The notes beneath the pieces were generated by a model, which made no database searches, was not told the origin of the DNA, and saw only the letters and a program-made list of their open reading frames with translations. Both the position numbers and the translations under genes were made by a program. A stretch of DNA of 64,000 nucleotides from Methylococcaceae bacterium (lineage in GTDB: Bacteria > Pseudomonadota > Gammaproteobacteria > Methylococcales > Methylomonadaceae). The stretch is from assembly GCA_016715325.1 (NCBI GenBank), contig JADKAL010000014.1, positions 372,001-436,000 of the forward strand, read 5' to 3'. Position 1 is the stretch's first letter, and each line of letters begins with the position of its first letter. This document shows positions 25,824 through 36,365 of this stretch, piece after piece.

Positions 25824-27374
25824 ATGTTGTTTAACTCCTACGTTTTTATCTTTGCCTTTTTGCCCTTGGCCTTGGGCGTTTTTTATAGCTTAGGCCGAAG
25901 ACCAAAACTTGCCATAATTTGGCTAACACTTTGTTCCTTATTTTTTTATGGCTGGTGGAATCCGAATTATTTATTGTTATTGCTTATTTCAATCGGCTTT
26001 AATTATGTGGTCGGCAAGCGCTTGGCATCGACCCGCAGCCGCAATATCTTATTTATGGGTATAACGGGAAACTTGCTGTTGTTGGGTTATTACAAATATA
26101 CTGGTTTCGCCGCGTACATCCTAAAATCCTTCATTGACTTTGATTTAGGCATAGCGAATATCATCCTGCCCTTGGGCATCTCATTCTTTACTTTTACCCA
26201 AATTGCCTTTTTGGTCGATGCTTATCGGGGGGAAGTAAAAGAATATTCCTTCATTAATTACGCATTGTTTGTGAGTTATTTCCCGCACTTGATCGCAGGC
26301 CCCATCCTGCACCACAAGGAAATGATGCCGCAATTCGGACAGCAAGACGGCTTTCGCCCAAGGGCAGATTGGTTCGCCATTGGCTTGAGTGTTTTCATAG
26401 TCGGCCTGTTAAAGAAAGTCATGTTGGCCGATAGCGTCGGGCCGTATGCCAAACTGGTTTTCGATGCCGCCGCCAACGGTTTACCTTTGACGCTGTTTGA
26501 AGCCTGGGGCGGGTTGATGTCCTATTCGATGCAGTTGTATTTCGACTTTTCCGGTTATTCCGACATGGCCATCGGTATTTCCTTGTTGTTCGGGATTCGC
26601 TTGCCGATCAATTTTCATTCGCCTTATTTGGCGACTTCCATCATTGATTTTTGGCGCTGCTGGCACATAACTTTGTCGCGGTTTTTACGCGATTACCTCT
26701 ACATTGCGCTGGGCGGCAGCCGTTTGGGCGTGCTGACCAAATATCGCAACCTGTTGTTGACGATGTTGATTGGCGGATTATGGCATGGTGCGGGCTGGAA
26801 TTTCTTGATCTGGGGCGGGTTGCATGGCCTTTATCTTGCCATTAACCATCTTTGGCGGCAGTGGGTTTCGTCATGTCAGCGAGACCAGTTAGTTAAATCA
26901 AGAGCAGCGAATTTTTTCAGTTGGTTAGTGACATTTTTGGCTGTGACTATTGCATGGACATTTTTCCGCGCTAGCGATTTGAATGCGGCAACGCTCATCC
27001 TCAAAGGCCTCTTCGGTATGAATGGCTTGGCCTTGCCAGAACGCTATTATTTCGACCTCGGCCATTTGGGGCTTTGGCTACATAACATCGGCATCCCACT
27101 CAAAGCCTTGAATGCGGGCGATGTCATTAGTTTTGGCGGGGTGCTACAGCTTGCAATCGTAACGACAATTGCTTTTTTTGCCCCCAACACGTCGCAAATC
27201 TTCCACCGTTTTCAGCCCGCCCTCGAAAATCGGAGCATTACGATTACTTCACCCAAGTCCAATGTATTGGCATGGCGGATAAATCCGGCTTGGGCAACAC
27301 TTACGGCCATCTTGGGCTTGGTTGCGATCATCAATATCACTAGCCTCAGTGAATTTTTATACTTTCAATTCTGA
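25824..27374 (+). CDS. MBOAT-family O-acyltransferase, AlgI-like
   Basis: 516 residues with about 11 membrane helices. The start MLFNSYVFIFAFLPL is typical of AlgI/DltB relatives. The catalytic His is in GGLWHGAGWNFLIWG (about residue 322), and FWRCWHITLSRFLRDYLYIALGG supplies the conserved cytosolic loop. It passes acetyl groups from a cytoplasmic donor across the membrane to a periplasmic partner, which acetylates the polymer. The AlgJ/AlgX-like gene that follows after 9 bases is that likely partner. Confidence 0.88.
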   Translation: MLFNSYVFIFAFLPLALGVFYSLGRRPKLAIIWLTLCSLFFYGWWNPNYLLLLLISIGFNYVVGKRLASTRSRNILFMGITGNLLLLGYYKYTGFAAYILKSFIDFDLGIANIILPLGISFFTFTQIAFLVDAYRGEVKEYSFINYALFVSYFPHLIAGPILHHKEMMPQFGQQDGFRPRADWFAIGLSVFIVGLLKKVMLADSVGPYAKLVFDAAANGLPLTLFEAWGGLMSYSMQLYFDFSGYSDMAIGISLLFGIRLPINFHSPYLATSIIDFWRCWHITLSRFLRDYLYIALGGSRLGVLTKYRNLLLTMLIGGLWHGAGWNFLIWGGLHGLYLAINHLWRQWVSSCQRDQLVKSRAANFFSWLVTFLAVTIAWTFFRASDLNAATLILKGLFGMNGLALPERYYFDLGHLGLWLHNIGIPLKALNAGDVISFGGVLQLAIVTTIAFFAPNTSQIFHRFQPALENRSITITSPKSNVLAWRINPAWATLTAILGLVAIINITSLSEFLYFQF

Positions 27375-27383
27375 CAAACCGCC

Positions 27384-28451
27384 ATGTCAGCCGCCCAACG
27401 CTATTTAACCGTGTTCTTTGTCATCTTAATCCCGACGCTGGCTGGACTGATAATCACCGCGATAAAAATCGAACCCCTCGATGGCCCGCTCACCCGTATG
27501 GGCGGTTATGCCGAGCGCGATTTCGGCTGGTCAGGACAACAACAGACCTTGGGTATAGATGACGTAAGCGTACCCGCTTACCGGGATTATGCGGATGTCC
27601 TCGTCATCGGCGATTCGTTTTCCAAGCCCGGACTGTGGCAGGCGTATTTGACGCGGAATACCGGACTTTCGGTGCAAACGCTGGATCTTGGCAAGACTTC
27701 ATTTTCGGGCTTGCTGCAAACTGCCGTATTCGTCAAAAATCCGCCTAAAATTGTTGTGGTCGAAAGCGTTGAAGTGTTTTTTCTGACCAAGTTCCGGCAA
27801 TCGAATACAGCTTGCAAAACAGACCAAGAACAAGCCGTGTTTAGTCCTGCACTTGAGATTAAACCAAAATCCGTTCCGTTCCAGACTAAAGAACGTCAGA
27901 AAACTATTTCTTTGGATAATCTCAACCTTAACTATGCCTGGGTTTATTGGAAGAAAGCATTAACTTCCCGTTTGTCCGAGCAGGATAACAGCCCTGTCGC
28001 ACATTTTCAGTTGACGAGAAAGGATTTATTTTCCAATCGCTTAAGCGACCAGTTGCTGGTGTATAAGCCCGATCTCGACAAGTCATTCTGGCAAAATCAA
28101 GACATTGCAGCCGCTACCTGTCAGTTACGTGACCTGCAACGGGAGTTTCAAGCCAACCGAAAAACGGTTTTTGTGTTTGTGCTGGTGCCCGACAAATTAA
28201 CCGCTTACACCACATTTATTGCAGATAAAGTAGACTTGCCCCGGCTCGAACTTAACAACCAATTGCTGCAACGCGGCATCCAAGCACCTGATTTATATCG
28301 GGACATAGCTCAAGCTATTGCAAAATCCGAACAAGACATTTATCTTCCCAATGAAACCCATTACGGCAGTCGCGGTCATGAAATCATGGCCTTGTCGTTA
28401 CAACATTATTTACAAAAATTGGGCGTGTTAAAGCAACCCGCCAAGATTTAA
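27384..28451 (+). CDS. AlgJ/AlgX-like SGNH-fold O-acetyltransferase
   Basis: 355 residues. An N-terminal hydrophobic helix (VFFVILIPTLAGLIITAI) acts as signal anchor. GDSFS (about residues 75-79) is the SGNH block I with the nucleophilic Ser. NETHYGSRGH (about 322-331) carries the C-terminal His, with Asn-Glu where family members often have Asp. The protein should sit in the periplasm and move acetyl groups from the MBOAT partner to the glycan. The upstream MBOAT gene and shared operon support this. Whole-protein similarity to AlgJ/AlgX is judged from motifs only. Confidence 0.78.
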   Translation: MSAAQRYLTVFFVILIPTLAGLIITAIKIEPLDGPLTRMGGYAERDFGWSGQQQTLGIDDVSVPAYRDYADVLVIGDSFSKPGLWQAYLTRNTGLSVQTLDLGKTSFSGLLQTAVFVKNPPKIVVVESVEVFFLTKFRQSNTACKTDQEQAVFSPALEIKPKSVPFQTKERQKTISLDNLNLNYAWVYWKKALTSRLSEQDNSPVAHFQLTRKDLFSNRLSDQLLVYKPDLDKSFWQNQDIAAATCQLRDLQREFQANRKTVFVFVLVPDKLTAYTTFIADKVDLPRLELNNQLLQRGIQAPDLYRDIAQAIAKSEQDIYLPNETHYGSRGHEIMALSLQHYLQKLGVLKQPAKI

Positions 28452-28462
28452 CGGAGAACCGT

Positions 28463-29284
28463 GTGTTAAAACAGTATTTGCGTTCTATCCCCATCGTTTA
28501 CAAGTGTTACGGCTTCATGCAATATCTTTGGTATAGTGCCGCGCTCAAGCGCACCGAATTTTTTGAAAAAGTTGAAATGAAGGATGCAGAGGGCTTGAAT
28601 TATCCCTCGCCGACCTTAAGATGGCGCGTCCACGGGGCTTTTGATCTTGACAGCTTTATCCAAGTAGGACAACGTGATAGCCATGATATTTGCACAATGC
28701 TAGAGCAAATCAACTACCCGCTTTCCGGCTTTAAAAATATTCTTGAATTCGGTTGCGGTTGCGGACGGGTATTCCGCCATATCCGCAAACAAGCGCCCAA
28801 TGCAAATAGTGTCGGGACTGACATCGACAACGAAGCTATTACGTGGTGCCGAGAGAATATCCCCAATGCGGCATTTTCCACCAACCCAGCTACACCGCCG
28901 AGTGAATTTACAGACAATCGGTTTGACTTCGTCTACGCCATTTCTGTATTTACCCATCTTGATGAAGACTTGCAAAATGCTTGGCTGGCCGAACTGAAAC
29001 GCATCGTCCGACCCGGTGGTATACTCCTGTTGACCGTCCACGGCGCGGCTTGTTACCGCGATTTGCCCCAAAGTGACAAAGACATCATCGCAACCAAAGG
29101 CATCCTGTTTCGGGTCGCGCAGACTGGGAAATTAAAGGTTGATGGTTTGCCGGATTTTTACCAGAACACGTACCACAGCGAAGATTACGTCAAACGCGAA
29201 TGGGGCAAACTATTCACTGTACTGGGTTATTTTGAGCGCGGCATCAACGACCATCAAGATGCTGTATTGTTAAGACGAGACTAA
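28463..29284 (+). CDS. Class I SAM-dependent methyltransferase
   Basis: 273 residues from a GTG codon with ACGGAG upstream. Motif I is ILEFGCGCGRVFRH (about residues 93-106), then GTDIDNEAITWC, FDFVYAISVFTHLDED and VRPGGILLLTVHG. This is a Methyltransf_11/25-type enzyme. The gene lies 11 bases after the acetyltransferase gene and shares its operon, so O-methylation of the repeat unit is a fair guess, but the substrate is not visible. Confidence 0.8.
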   Translation: MLKQYLRSIPIVYKCYGFMQYLWYSAALKRTEFFEKVEMKDAEGLNYPSPTLRWRVHGAFDLDSFIQVGQRDSHDICTMLEQINYPLSGFKNILEFGCGCGRVFRHIRKQAPNANSVGTDIDNEAITWCRENIPNAAFSTNPATPPSEFTDNRFDFVYAISVFTHLDEDLQNAWLAELKRIVRPGGILLLTVHGAACYRDLPQSDKDIIATKGILFRVAQTGKLKVDGLPDFYQNTYHSEDYVKREWGKLFTVLGYFERGINDHQDAVLLRRD

Positions 29285-29288
29285 GGCA

Positions 29289-29351
29289 AAAGGCGCAAGG
29301 CAAAAAACCAATCTTTAAACAGCCACCGTTTGCCATTTGCCTTGCACCTTT
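29289..29351. repeat. 16-bp inverted repeat between cistrons
   Basis: AAAGGCGCAAGGCAAA (29289-29304) and TTTGCCTTGCACCTTT (29336-29351) pair over 15 of 16 positions around a 31-base loop. It lies in the 107-base gap between the methyltransferase and deacetylase genes. There is no T-tract, so it is more likely an RNA processing or stability hairpin, or a small repeat insertion, than a terminator. Confidence 0.6.
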
Positions 29352-29391
29352 AGCCTAAATACAACTTTTATCGAACTGACGGGAATCCGAC

Positions 29392-30270
29392 GTGAATAAA
29401 GCAATGATGACGAATGCGATGACGGTGGATGTCGAGGATTATTTCCAAGTCCTCGCGTTTGAGCCTTATATCAAACGGCAACAATGGGAGCAGTTGCCGC
29501 AGCGGGTGGAGCGGAACACCAACCGAATCTTGGAATTGTTCGACCAACACGGGGTTAAGGCAACGTTCTTTACTTTGGGCTGGGTCGCGGAGCGCTACCC
29601 CGCGTTGGTTAGGAATATCGTTGCTGCCGGCCACGAATTGGCCGCGCACGGCTACGAACACATCCGCGTAATCGAACAAACGCCAGCACAATTCCGTGCC
29701 GACACCAGAAAAACCAAACAAATCCTGGAAGACATTGGTGGTTGTTCGGTCGATGGTTATCGGGCGGCAAGTTATTCGATTGGCGCAAATAATTTATGGG
29801 CGTTGAAGGTGTTGGAAGAAGAAGGTTTCTTGTATAGTTCTAGCATTTATCCGGTCAAACATGATATTTACGGTATGCCGGATGCGCCACGTTTCATGTT
29901 CACCCCGAAAGAGACAACTGGCTTGGTGGAAATACCTATCAGCACGTTCAAGCTGTTGCACAAAAACCTACCTTGTGGCGGCGGTGTGTTTTTCCGGCTT
30001 TACCCTTATGGTTTATCAAAAGCGGCTTACCGTTATATCAACACGGTTGAAAAACAAGCCGGCATTTTCTATTTCCACCCCTGGGAAATCGACCCCGAGC
30101 AACCGAAACAACAAGGCATCTCTTTCAAAACCCGCTTCCGGCATTACCTGAACTTAAACGACATGGTAAGCAGATTAACAAAGCTGTTGCAAGATTTTTC
30201 CTGGGATACGATGCGGGCGGTGTTTTTAAGCCCGGACAAACTGCACCCTGTCGCCAAACTTATCAACTAA
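29392..30270 (+). CDS. XrtA/PEP-CTERM-associated polysaccharide deacetylase
   Basis: 292 residues from a GTG codon; an ATG two codons further on in a run of Met codons is an alternative. The opening TVDVEDYFQV is characteristic of the TIGR03006 group. Catalytic positions: D13 and E15-D16 in motif 1, and HGYEH (H86, H90) for the second metal-binding motif. Later RAASYSIG and FYFHPWEID complete the pattern, the latter in the DUF3473-like C-terminal part. It deacetylates a cell-surface or periplasmic glycan. No exosortase gene accompanies it here. Confidence 0.87.
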   Translation: MNKAMMTNAMTVDVEDYFQVLAFEPYIKRQQWEQLPQRVERNTNRILELFDQHGVKATFFTLGWVAERYPALVRNIVAAGHELAAHGYEHIRVIEQTPAQFRADTRKTKQILEDIGGCSVDGYRAASYSIGANNLWALKVLEEEGFLYSSSIYPVKHDIYGMPDAPRFMFTPKETTGLVEIPISTFKLLHKNLPCGGGVFFRLYPYGLSKAAYRYINTVEKQAGIFYFHPWEIDPEQPKQQGISFKTRFRHYLNLNDMVSRLTKLLQDFSWDTMRAVFLSPDKLHPVAKLIN

Positions 30271-30278
30271 ACTTTTTT

Positions 30279-31031
30279 ATGACAGCCAAATACTCTATCG
30301 GCGTAGAAAAATATACCGACGGCGAATATGCCCATTATTCGCCATCCTGGCATAGGGAAGACTCGATATGGAAAGTCAAACAAATAGGCAAGTTGCTGGA
30401 CAAAACACAGCTCGAAAGCCTGTTTCCGAACGCAAGGACGTTGAAAGTGATCGACATCGGTTGTGGTGCGGGCGGAGTTTTGGGCAATTTTACCCATTAT
30501 TTATCGACATTAAATTGTCAAGTGGACGCGACTGGGATTGAGCCTTCACCGGGTGCGCTTGAAATCGCCCGCAAAGATTGGCCCGACCTGCAACTCAAAC
30601 AATTGAATCTCCTGGATGTGCAGGAGCATTTCGACATCGGCCTGATGATTGATGTCGTCGAACATGTCGAAAATCCCTGGCAATTTGTCCGGGAAGCCGC
30701 TAGCCGATGTTCCTTATTGATTTTTCATATTCCCCTGGACGACAGCTTATTGACCGAACTAGCCTCACTCTATCATTACAAGGCGCAAACGATGGGGCAC
30801 ATCCATTTCTTTACCCGCCAGAAAGCCTTGTGGTTTTTGGACAGTTGCGGCCTGAACGTCTTGGGCCATCGTTTCACCCAATCCTTCAACGTGCCTTCGT
30901 CCTTGGAAATCAGCAGCAAACACAAACTATTGGCATTGCCCAGGCGAGTGCTGGCCAGCGTCAGCCCATCGGCCTGCTCCCGTTTGCTGGGCGGGATGAG
31001 CTTGATGGTCGTCGCCCAGGTTAAAAAATGA
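30279..31031 (+). CDS. Class I SAM-dependent methyltransferase
   Basis: 250 residues. Motif I is VIDIGCGAGGVLG (about residues 57-69), with GIEPSPGALEIA as motif II and IGLMIDVVEHVENPW as motif IV. The last 4 bases overlap the next glycosyltransferase gene (ATGA), so the two are translationally coupled. The C-terminal end has a hydrophobic tail. Its likely target is a glycan or lipid-linked intermediate of the same pathway. Confidence 0.8.
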   Translation: MTAKYSIGVEKYTDGEYAHYSPSWHREDSIWKVKQIGKLLDKTQLESLFPNARTLKVIDIGCGAGGVLGNFTHYLSTLNCQVDATGIEPSPGALEIARKDWPDLQLKQLNLLDVQEHFDIGLMIDVVEHVENPWQFVREAASRCSLLIFHIPLDDSLLTELASLYHYKAQTMGHIHFFTRQKALWFLDSCGLNVLGHRFTQSFNVPSSLEISSKHKLLALPRRVLASVSPSACSRLLGGMSLMVVAQVKK

Positions 31032-32167
31032 TGTCGCCAAAACGCATTGTCCAAATCGTGACCCGGCTCGACATCGGCGGTGTTCCCGAGCATTTGTTGA
31101 CTTTAACCGAAGGCTTAGTCCAGCATGGTTATGACGTTGCCATCGTTTGCAACCATATCAGCGACCCTATCAAGCTACGGCTGCAAGAGCTAGGCATCCA
31201 TAATATCAAGCTGATCAAATTGCATCGCTTGCCCCATCCTGGCGACTTGATCTCGATATGGCATTTGTACAACTATCTTCGTGAGTCAAAGTTCGACATC
31301 GTGCACACACACATGTCCAAAGCCGCATTACTGGGTTGCCTAACCGCCCAAGCAGCGAAAGTCCCGGTTATTGTGAATACTGCCCACAACCTTGGATGCT
31401 TGGCATTCAAAAATCCGCTGGTCAAAGCCTTGTTCTGGATGTACGACAAAGCCTTGTTTGCGGTGGCAACCGATGCCGTCATCCTGGTGTCAGATTCGAT
31501 ACGGAAACAAGTCATTGCTAATCGCTTATTGCCAGAACATAAAGCTATTTATGTCCCTAATGGCATCAAGGTTAATGATTCAACCGCTGGCCTCGGCGAA
31601 GTTTTGGTACTGAAAAATCAGTTAAAGATTGCGCCTGACAATTTTGTGATCGGAACAGTAGCGCGATTGGTCTGGTTTAAAGGCTTGCACACCTTGATTG
31701 CAGCCATGCCGGACATCCTCAAGGAACACCCGAACACCACCCTAATCATCATCGGCGATGGCCCGCTCAAGCAGGAACTCGAACAACAAGCACGAGTTCT
31801 CAAGGTAGCGCAATCAGTTATGTTCCTGGGTGAAAGGAGTGATGCCGTCGAGCTTTTGCCTGTGCTGGACATCTTCGTCCTGCCTTCCGTCTCCGAAGGC
31901 ATGCCGATCACGATACTTGAAGCAATGGCCGCCGCCAAACCCGTGGTCGCCACTAAGGTAGGCGGCATTCCCGAACTGGTCAGCGATGGCCAAACTGGTA
32001 TTTTAGTGCCTAGCGAAGAACCCAAAAGCATGGCTTTAGCGATTTCAAAACTATTGAGTGACCCCTATTTGTGCAAAATAATGGGCCTGTCGGGGAAAAA
32101 AAGGGTAATTAATGAGTTTTCTGTCAGTAACATGGTTGAAAATACCATAAGTGCATATCTTCTTTAA
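31028..32167 (+). CDS. Family 4 glycosyltransferase
   Basis: 379 residues. The N-terminal RIVQIVTRLDIGGVPEHL is the GT4 acceptor-domain start. The C-terminal domain has GTVARLVWFKGLHTLI and then DIFVLPSVSEGMPITILEAM, the E-x7-E donor-binding motif (E...E in SEGMPITILEAM). It uses a nucleotide sugar to extend the lipid-linked glycan in the cytoplasm. It is the last gene of the plus-strand arm; a hairpin terminator follows after 18 bases. Confidence 0.88.
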   Translation: MMSPKRIVQIVTRLDIGGVPEHLLTLTEGLVQHGYDVAIVCNHISDPIKLRLQELGIHNIKLIKLHRLPHPGDLISIWHLYNYLRESKFDIVHTHMSKAALLGCLTAQAAKVPVIVNTAHNLGCLAFKNPLVKALFWMYDKALFAVATDAVILVSDSIRKQVIANRLLPEHKAIYVPNGIKVNDSTAGLGEVLVLKNQLKIAPDNFVIGTVARLVWFKGLHTLIAAMPDILKEHPNTTLIIIGDGPLKQELEQQARVLKVAQSVMFLGERSDAVELLPVLDIFVLPSVSEGMPITILEAMAAAKPVVATKVGGIPELVSDGQTGILVPSEEPKSMALAISKLLSDPYLCKIMGLSGKKRVINEFSVSNMVENTISAYLL

Positions 32168-32184
32168 ATCCAAAAATCAAAAAA

Positions 32185-32217
32185 AAAGCCCTGTTGTCTT
32201 TAACGTTACAGGGCTTT
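32185..32217. terminator. Bidirectional rho-independent terminator
   Basis: AAAGCCCTG (32185-32193) pairs perfectly with CAGGGCTTT (32209-32217). The flanking A-run on the left gives an uninterrupted U-tract for the minus-strand katG transcript; the plus side ends in TTT. It lies between the convergent GT4 and katG genes. Confidence 0.85.
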
Positions 32218-32243
32218 AAGGGGGATATTTAACCTTTTACAGC

Positions 32244-34496
<2,253 letters not shown>

Positions 34497-34737
34497 CTAA
34501 ATTTGGAATCAGTTGGTCGTTTTTCGACTTGGTAGTCACTATAAGGTAACCAACTAAAAACATAAAATCGCTTGTTTAAATCATAACAATTGATTTTATC
34601 GATTCATTATATCTACCCCGTAGATCAGTCCTCGTTTTCATTCTGTGTATTTTGCGTAACCTGAAACTAGGTAAATTTCGCCTATGCTGATTTTTTTTAA
34701 CTTCTGTGAGAACCCGTTCCGCCAACCGGAAATATTT

Positions 34738-34968
34738 TTATTCTTTTTTTTGATAGAGTTTATCGATTTCTTGTCTCGACAAATAATCCATATCCCAGTG
34801 ATTGGTGTAATTTTCCTTCAGCCGTCTTTTGCCTTTGTGAATTTGCTCTGGTTCTTCAGTACCTGGAAAAGCTGCTGTACTAACAGACATTTCAGACTGG
34901 TCAATCGGAGGTTCTCTATGTCGATAGATTTTGAACATACACACTGTTTTAGCAAACATCGTATTCAT
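34738..34968 (-). CDS. Possible small hypothetical protein
   Basis: 76 codons; a Met at codon 11 (34938) is another start. The product is hydrophilic with PPIDQSEMSVSTAAFPGTEEP and a basic C-terminal part (KGKRRLKENY, YLSRQEIDKLYQKKE). Composition looks protein-like, but there is no ribosome-binding site, recognised family or operon partner. The overlapping plus-strand frame is a low-complexity shadow. I am unsure that it is expressed. Confidence 0.3.
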   Translation of the reverse strand: MNTMFAKTVCMFKIYRHREPPIDQSEMSVSTAAFPGTEEPEQIHKGKRRLKENYTNHWDMDYLSRQEIDKLYQKKE

Positions 34969-34989
34969 TCGAATCTTAATCCTTAATCA

Positions 34990-35385
34990 TTGCTGAAACC
35001 TGCTTAAGCCTATTAATGCTTTACTCCCGTTAAGAACAACGTACCGCATTAATTAACTTAAGCAAAGCCTTTAGAATGCGCTTGGTTTGGGATTGAGGAA
35101 AATCCGAGTTTACCAAACCTTGAAACCATGTAGGTTATCCCAAAAGTTGAAGTTAAATTACTTGGACACTATTTTTTCTGAATTTATCGGGCAATTCCTT
35201 TGCCCGAGCCACCCCAGGGTTGGTGCATGTTCAAAATACTGCCCCGCCAGCATCGAAATTAAGCGCGGTTAACGAAGTCGGCAAAGCGCCGAGAATTTTC
35301 TGGGAACTGACTAAAAAATTGGCCGCAAAAGCGGGCTCAAGCGCTACCGGGATATGAATGCCATACTCGCAAATAAATCAGATTT
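34990..35385. other. Intergenic stretch, no gene supported
   Basis: Short broken frames only. The neighbourhood (34.7-36.3 kb) holds a pseudogene and several small repeats and appears to be decaying DNA. Confidence 0.35.
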
Positions 35386-35715
35386 TCAGGCACCCGTCGC
35401 AAGAACAATAGCCTCGCAAACTATCTTCCCTTGATTGTTGTGTAAGGCAACGATAGTGCCGTTTCTGCCGCGTTCAAAATCGTAAACATTGACGATGTTC
35501 AATCGCTTCAAACTGGTTTACCTTGGCAGCAGCCTGTAATGCATTCAAAATATCTGAAGAGTCCAGTTGAAAACATCCGGTTCATGAAAGTACATTTCAT
35601 CAGTATCGACTCTGATGGCGTTATTGCACAGATCAGTGACCTCTTTTCTGGAAAACGTCTTCAAAGCGATACCTTCGTTCTGCATCGAATCCTTGATATG
35701 TTGCCATTGATTCAT
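35386..35715 (-). pseudogene. Frameshifted remnant of an FAD-dependent oxidoreductase
   Basis: Reading 35715 to 35386 in shifting frames gives MNQWQHIKDSMQNEGIALKT then MYFHEPDVFNW, in the next frame LDSSDILNALQAAAKVNQFEAIEH, and in another VNVYDFERGRNGTIV then GKIVCEAIVLATGA. The last block, ending in an ATGA-type FAD-binding motif, is typical of glycine/D-amino-acid oxidase or related FAD proteins. At least two frameshifts separate the pieces and both ends are missing. It is dead, and the full family cannot be fixed from what remains. Confidence 0.6.
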
Positions 35716-35724
35716 GGCATTATT

Positions 35725-35833
35725 GATTCGACCTTTTAAAGTCTAAACCGTTCGTGCTGAGTAAGTCGAAGCACGTTCCGCCTTTCGACCGGTTCAAGGC
35801 GAACGGAACTTAAGACCTCACAGGGCCGAATCT
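35725..35833. repeat. 108-bp MITE-like element, copy A
   Basis: The element begins GATTCG and ends CGAATC, a terminal inverted repeat. The body contains AACCGTTCGTGCTGAGTAAG, CGAAGCACG and GGCGAACGGA. A close second copy lies at 46020-46127 and a diverged inverted one at 59447-59573. It encodes nothing. Confidence 0.75.
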
Positions 35834-36060
35834 TTACTATGCGACACTTTGGCAATCCAGATTGCGCCGGGCTGCTCAAAGGGGATATCCACACCCCAAA
35901 AGCTGTTTAATGTTTTCCATTACTGGGTCGCAATTTTTGCCATGAAAACAAATTTTAGGGTATTAATAACATGTAACGTGTTGATATAAATTGAAATATA
36001 ATAATTTTTCAAATTATAAAACAGACCTTAGTTAATATTTCCTACCATCAGTGGTGTCGT

Positions 36061-36113
36061 AAACTTTTTTCCGTCCATCCTTCGACACACTCAGGACGAA
36101 CGGAAAAAAGTTT
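36061..36113. repeat. Palindrome with 14-bp perfect arms
   Basis: AAACTTTTTTCCGT (36061-36074) and ACGGAAAAAAGTTT (36100-36113) are perfect inverted repeats around 25 bases that include CCTTCGACACACTCAGGACG. The centre belongs to a very common intergenic repeat family related to the MITE-like element. No gene overlaps it. Confidence 0.7.
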
Positions 36114-36365
36114 GCTTTTTGAAATAGATTAGCCACTCAAATTCACATAGAGCCATAAAAAATGGTTAATAGAAAATATTAGCGTACATTGAAGCCATAT
36201 AAAGCGTATTTTTAACATTTATTAGGGCCATGTTTCCATCGTTTGTCCTATTCCGTTCGCCATTGCAGGCTGAGAAGTCAAGCTATCGAGGTACTTGCTG
36301 ACTACGATGCAAAACCGCTGAATGGCAACTTTTTACATCAAAACACTTCACAAACAGGATCAAAC

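Noticed and set aside
34684..34986. 100-codon plus-strand gene
   Set aside because: Low-complexity Phe-rich product opposite a more protein-like minus-strand frame.
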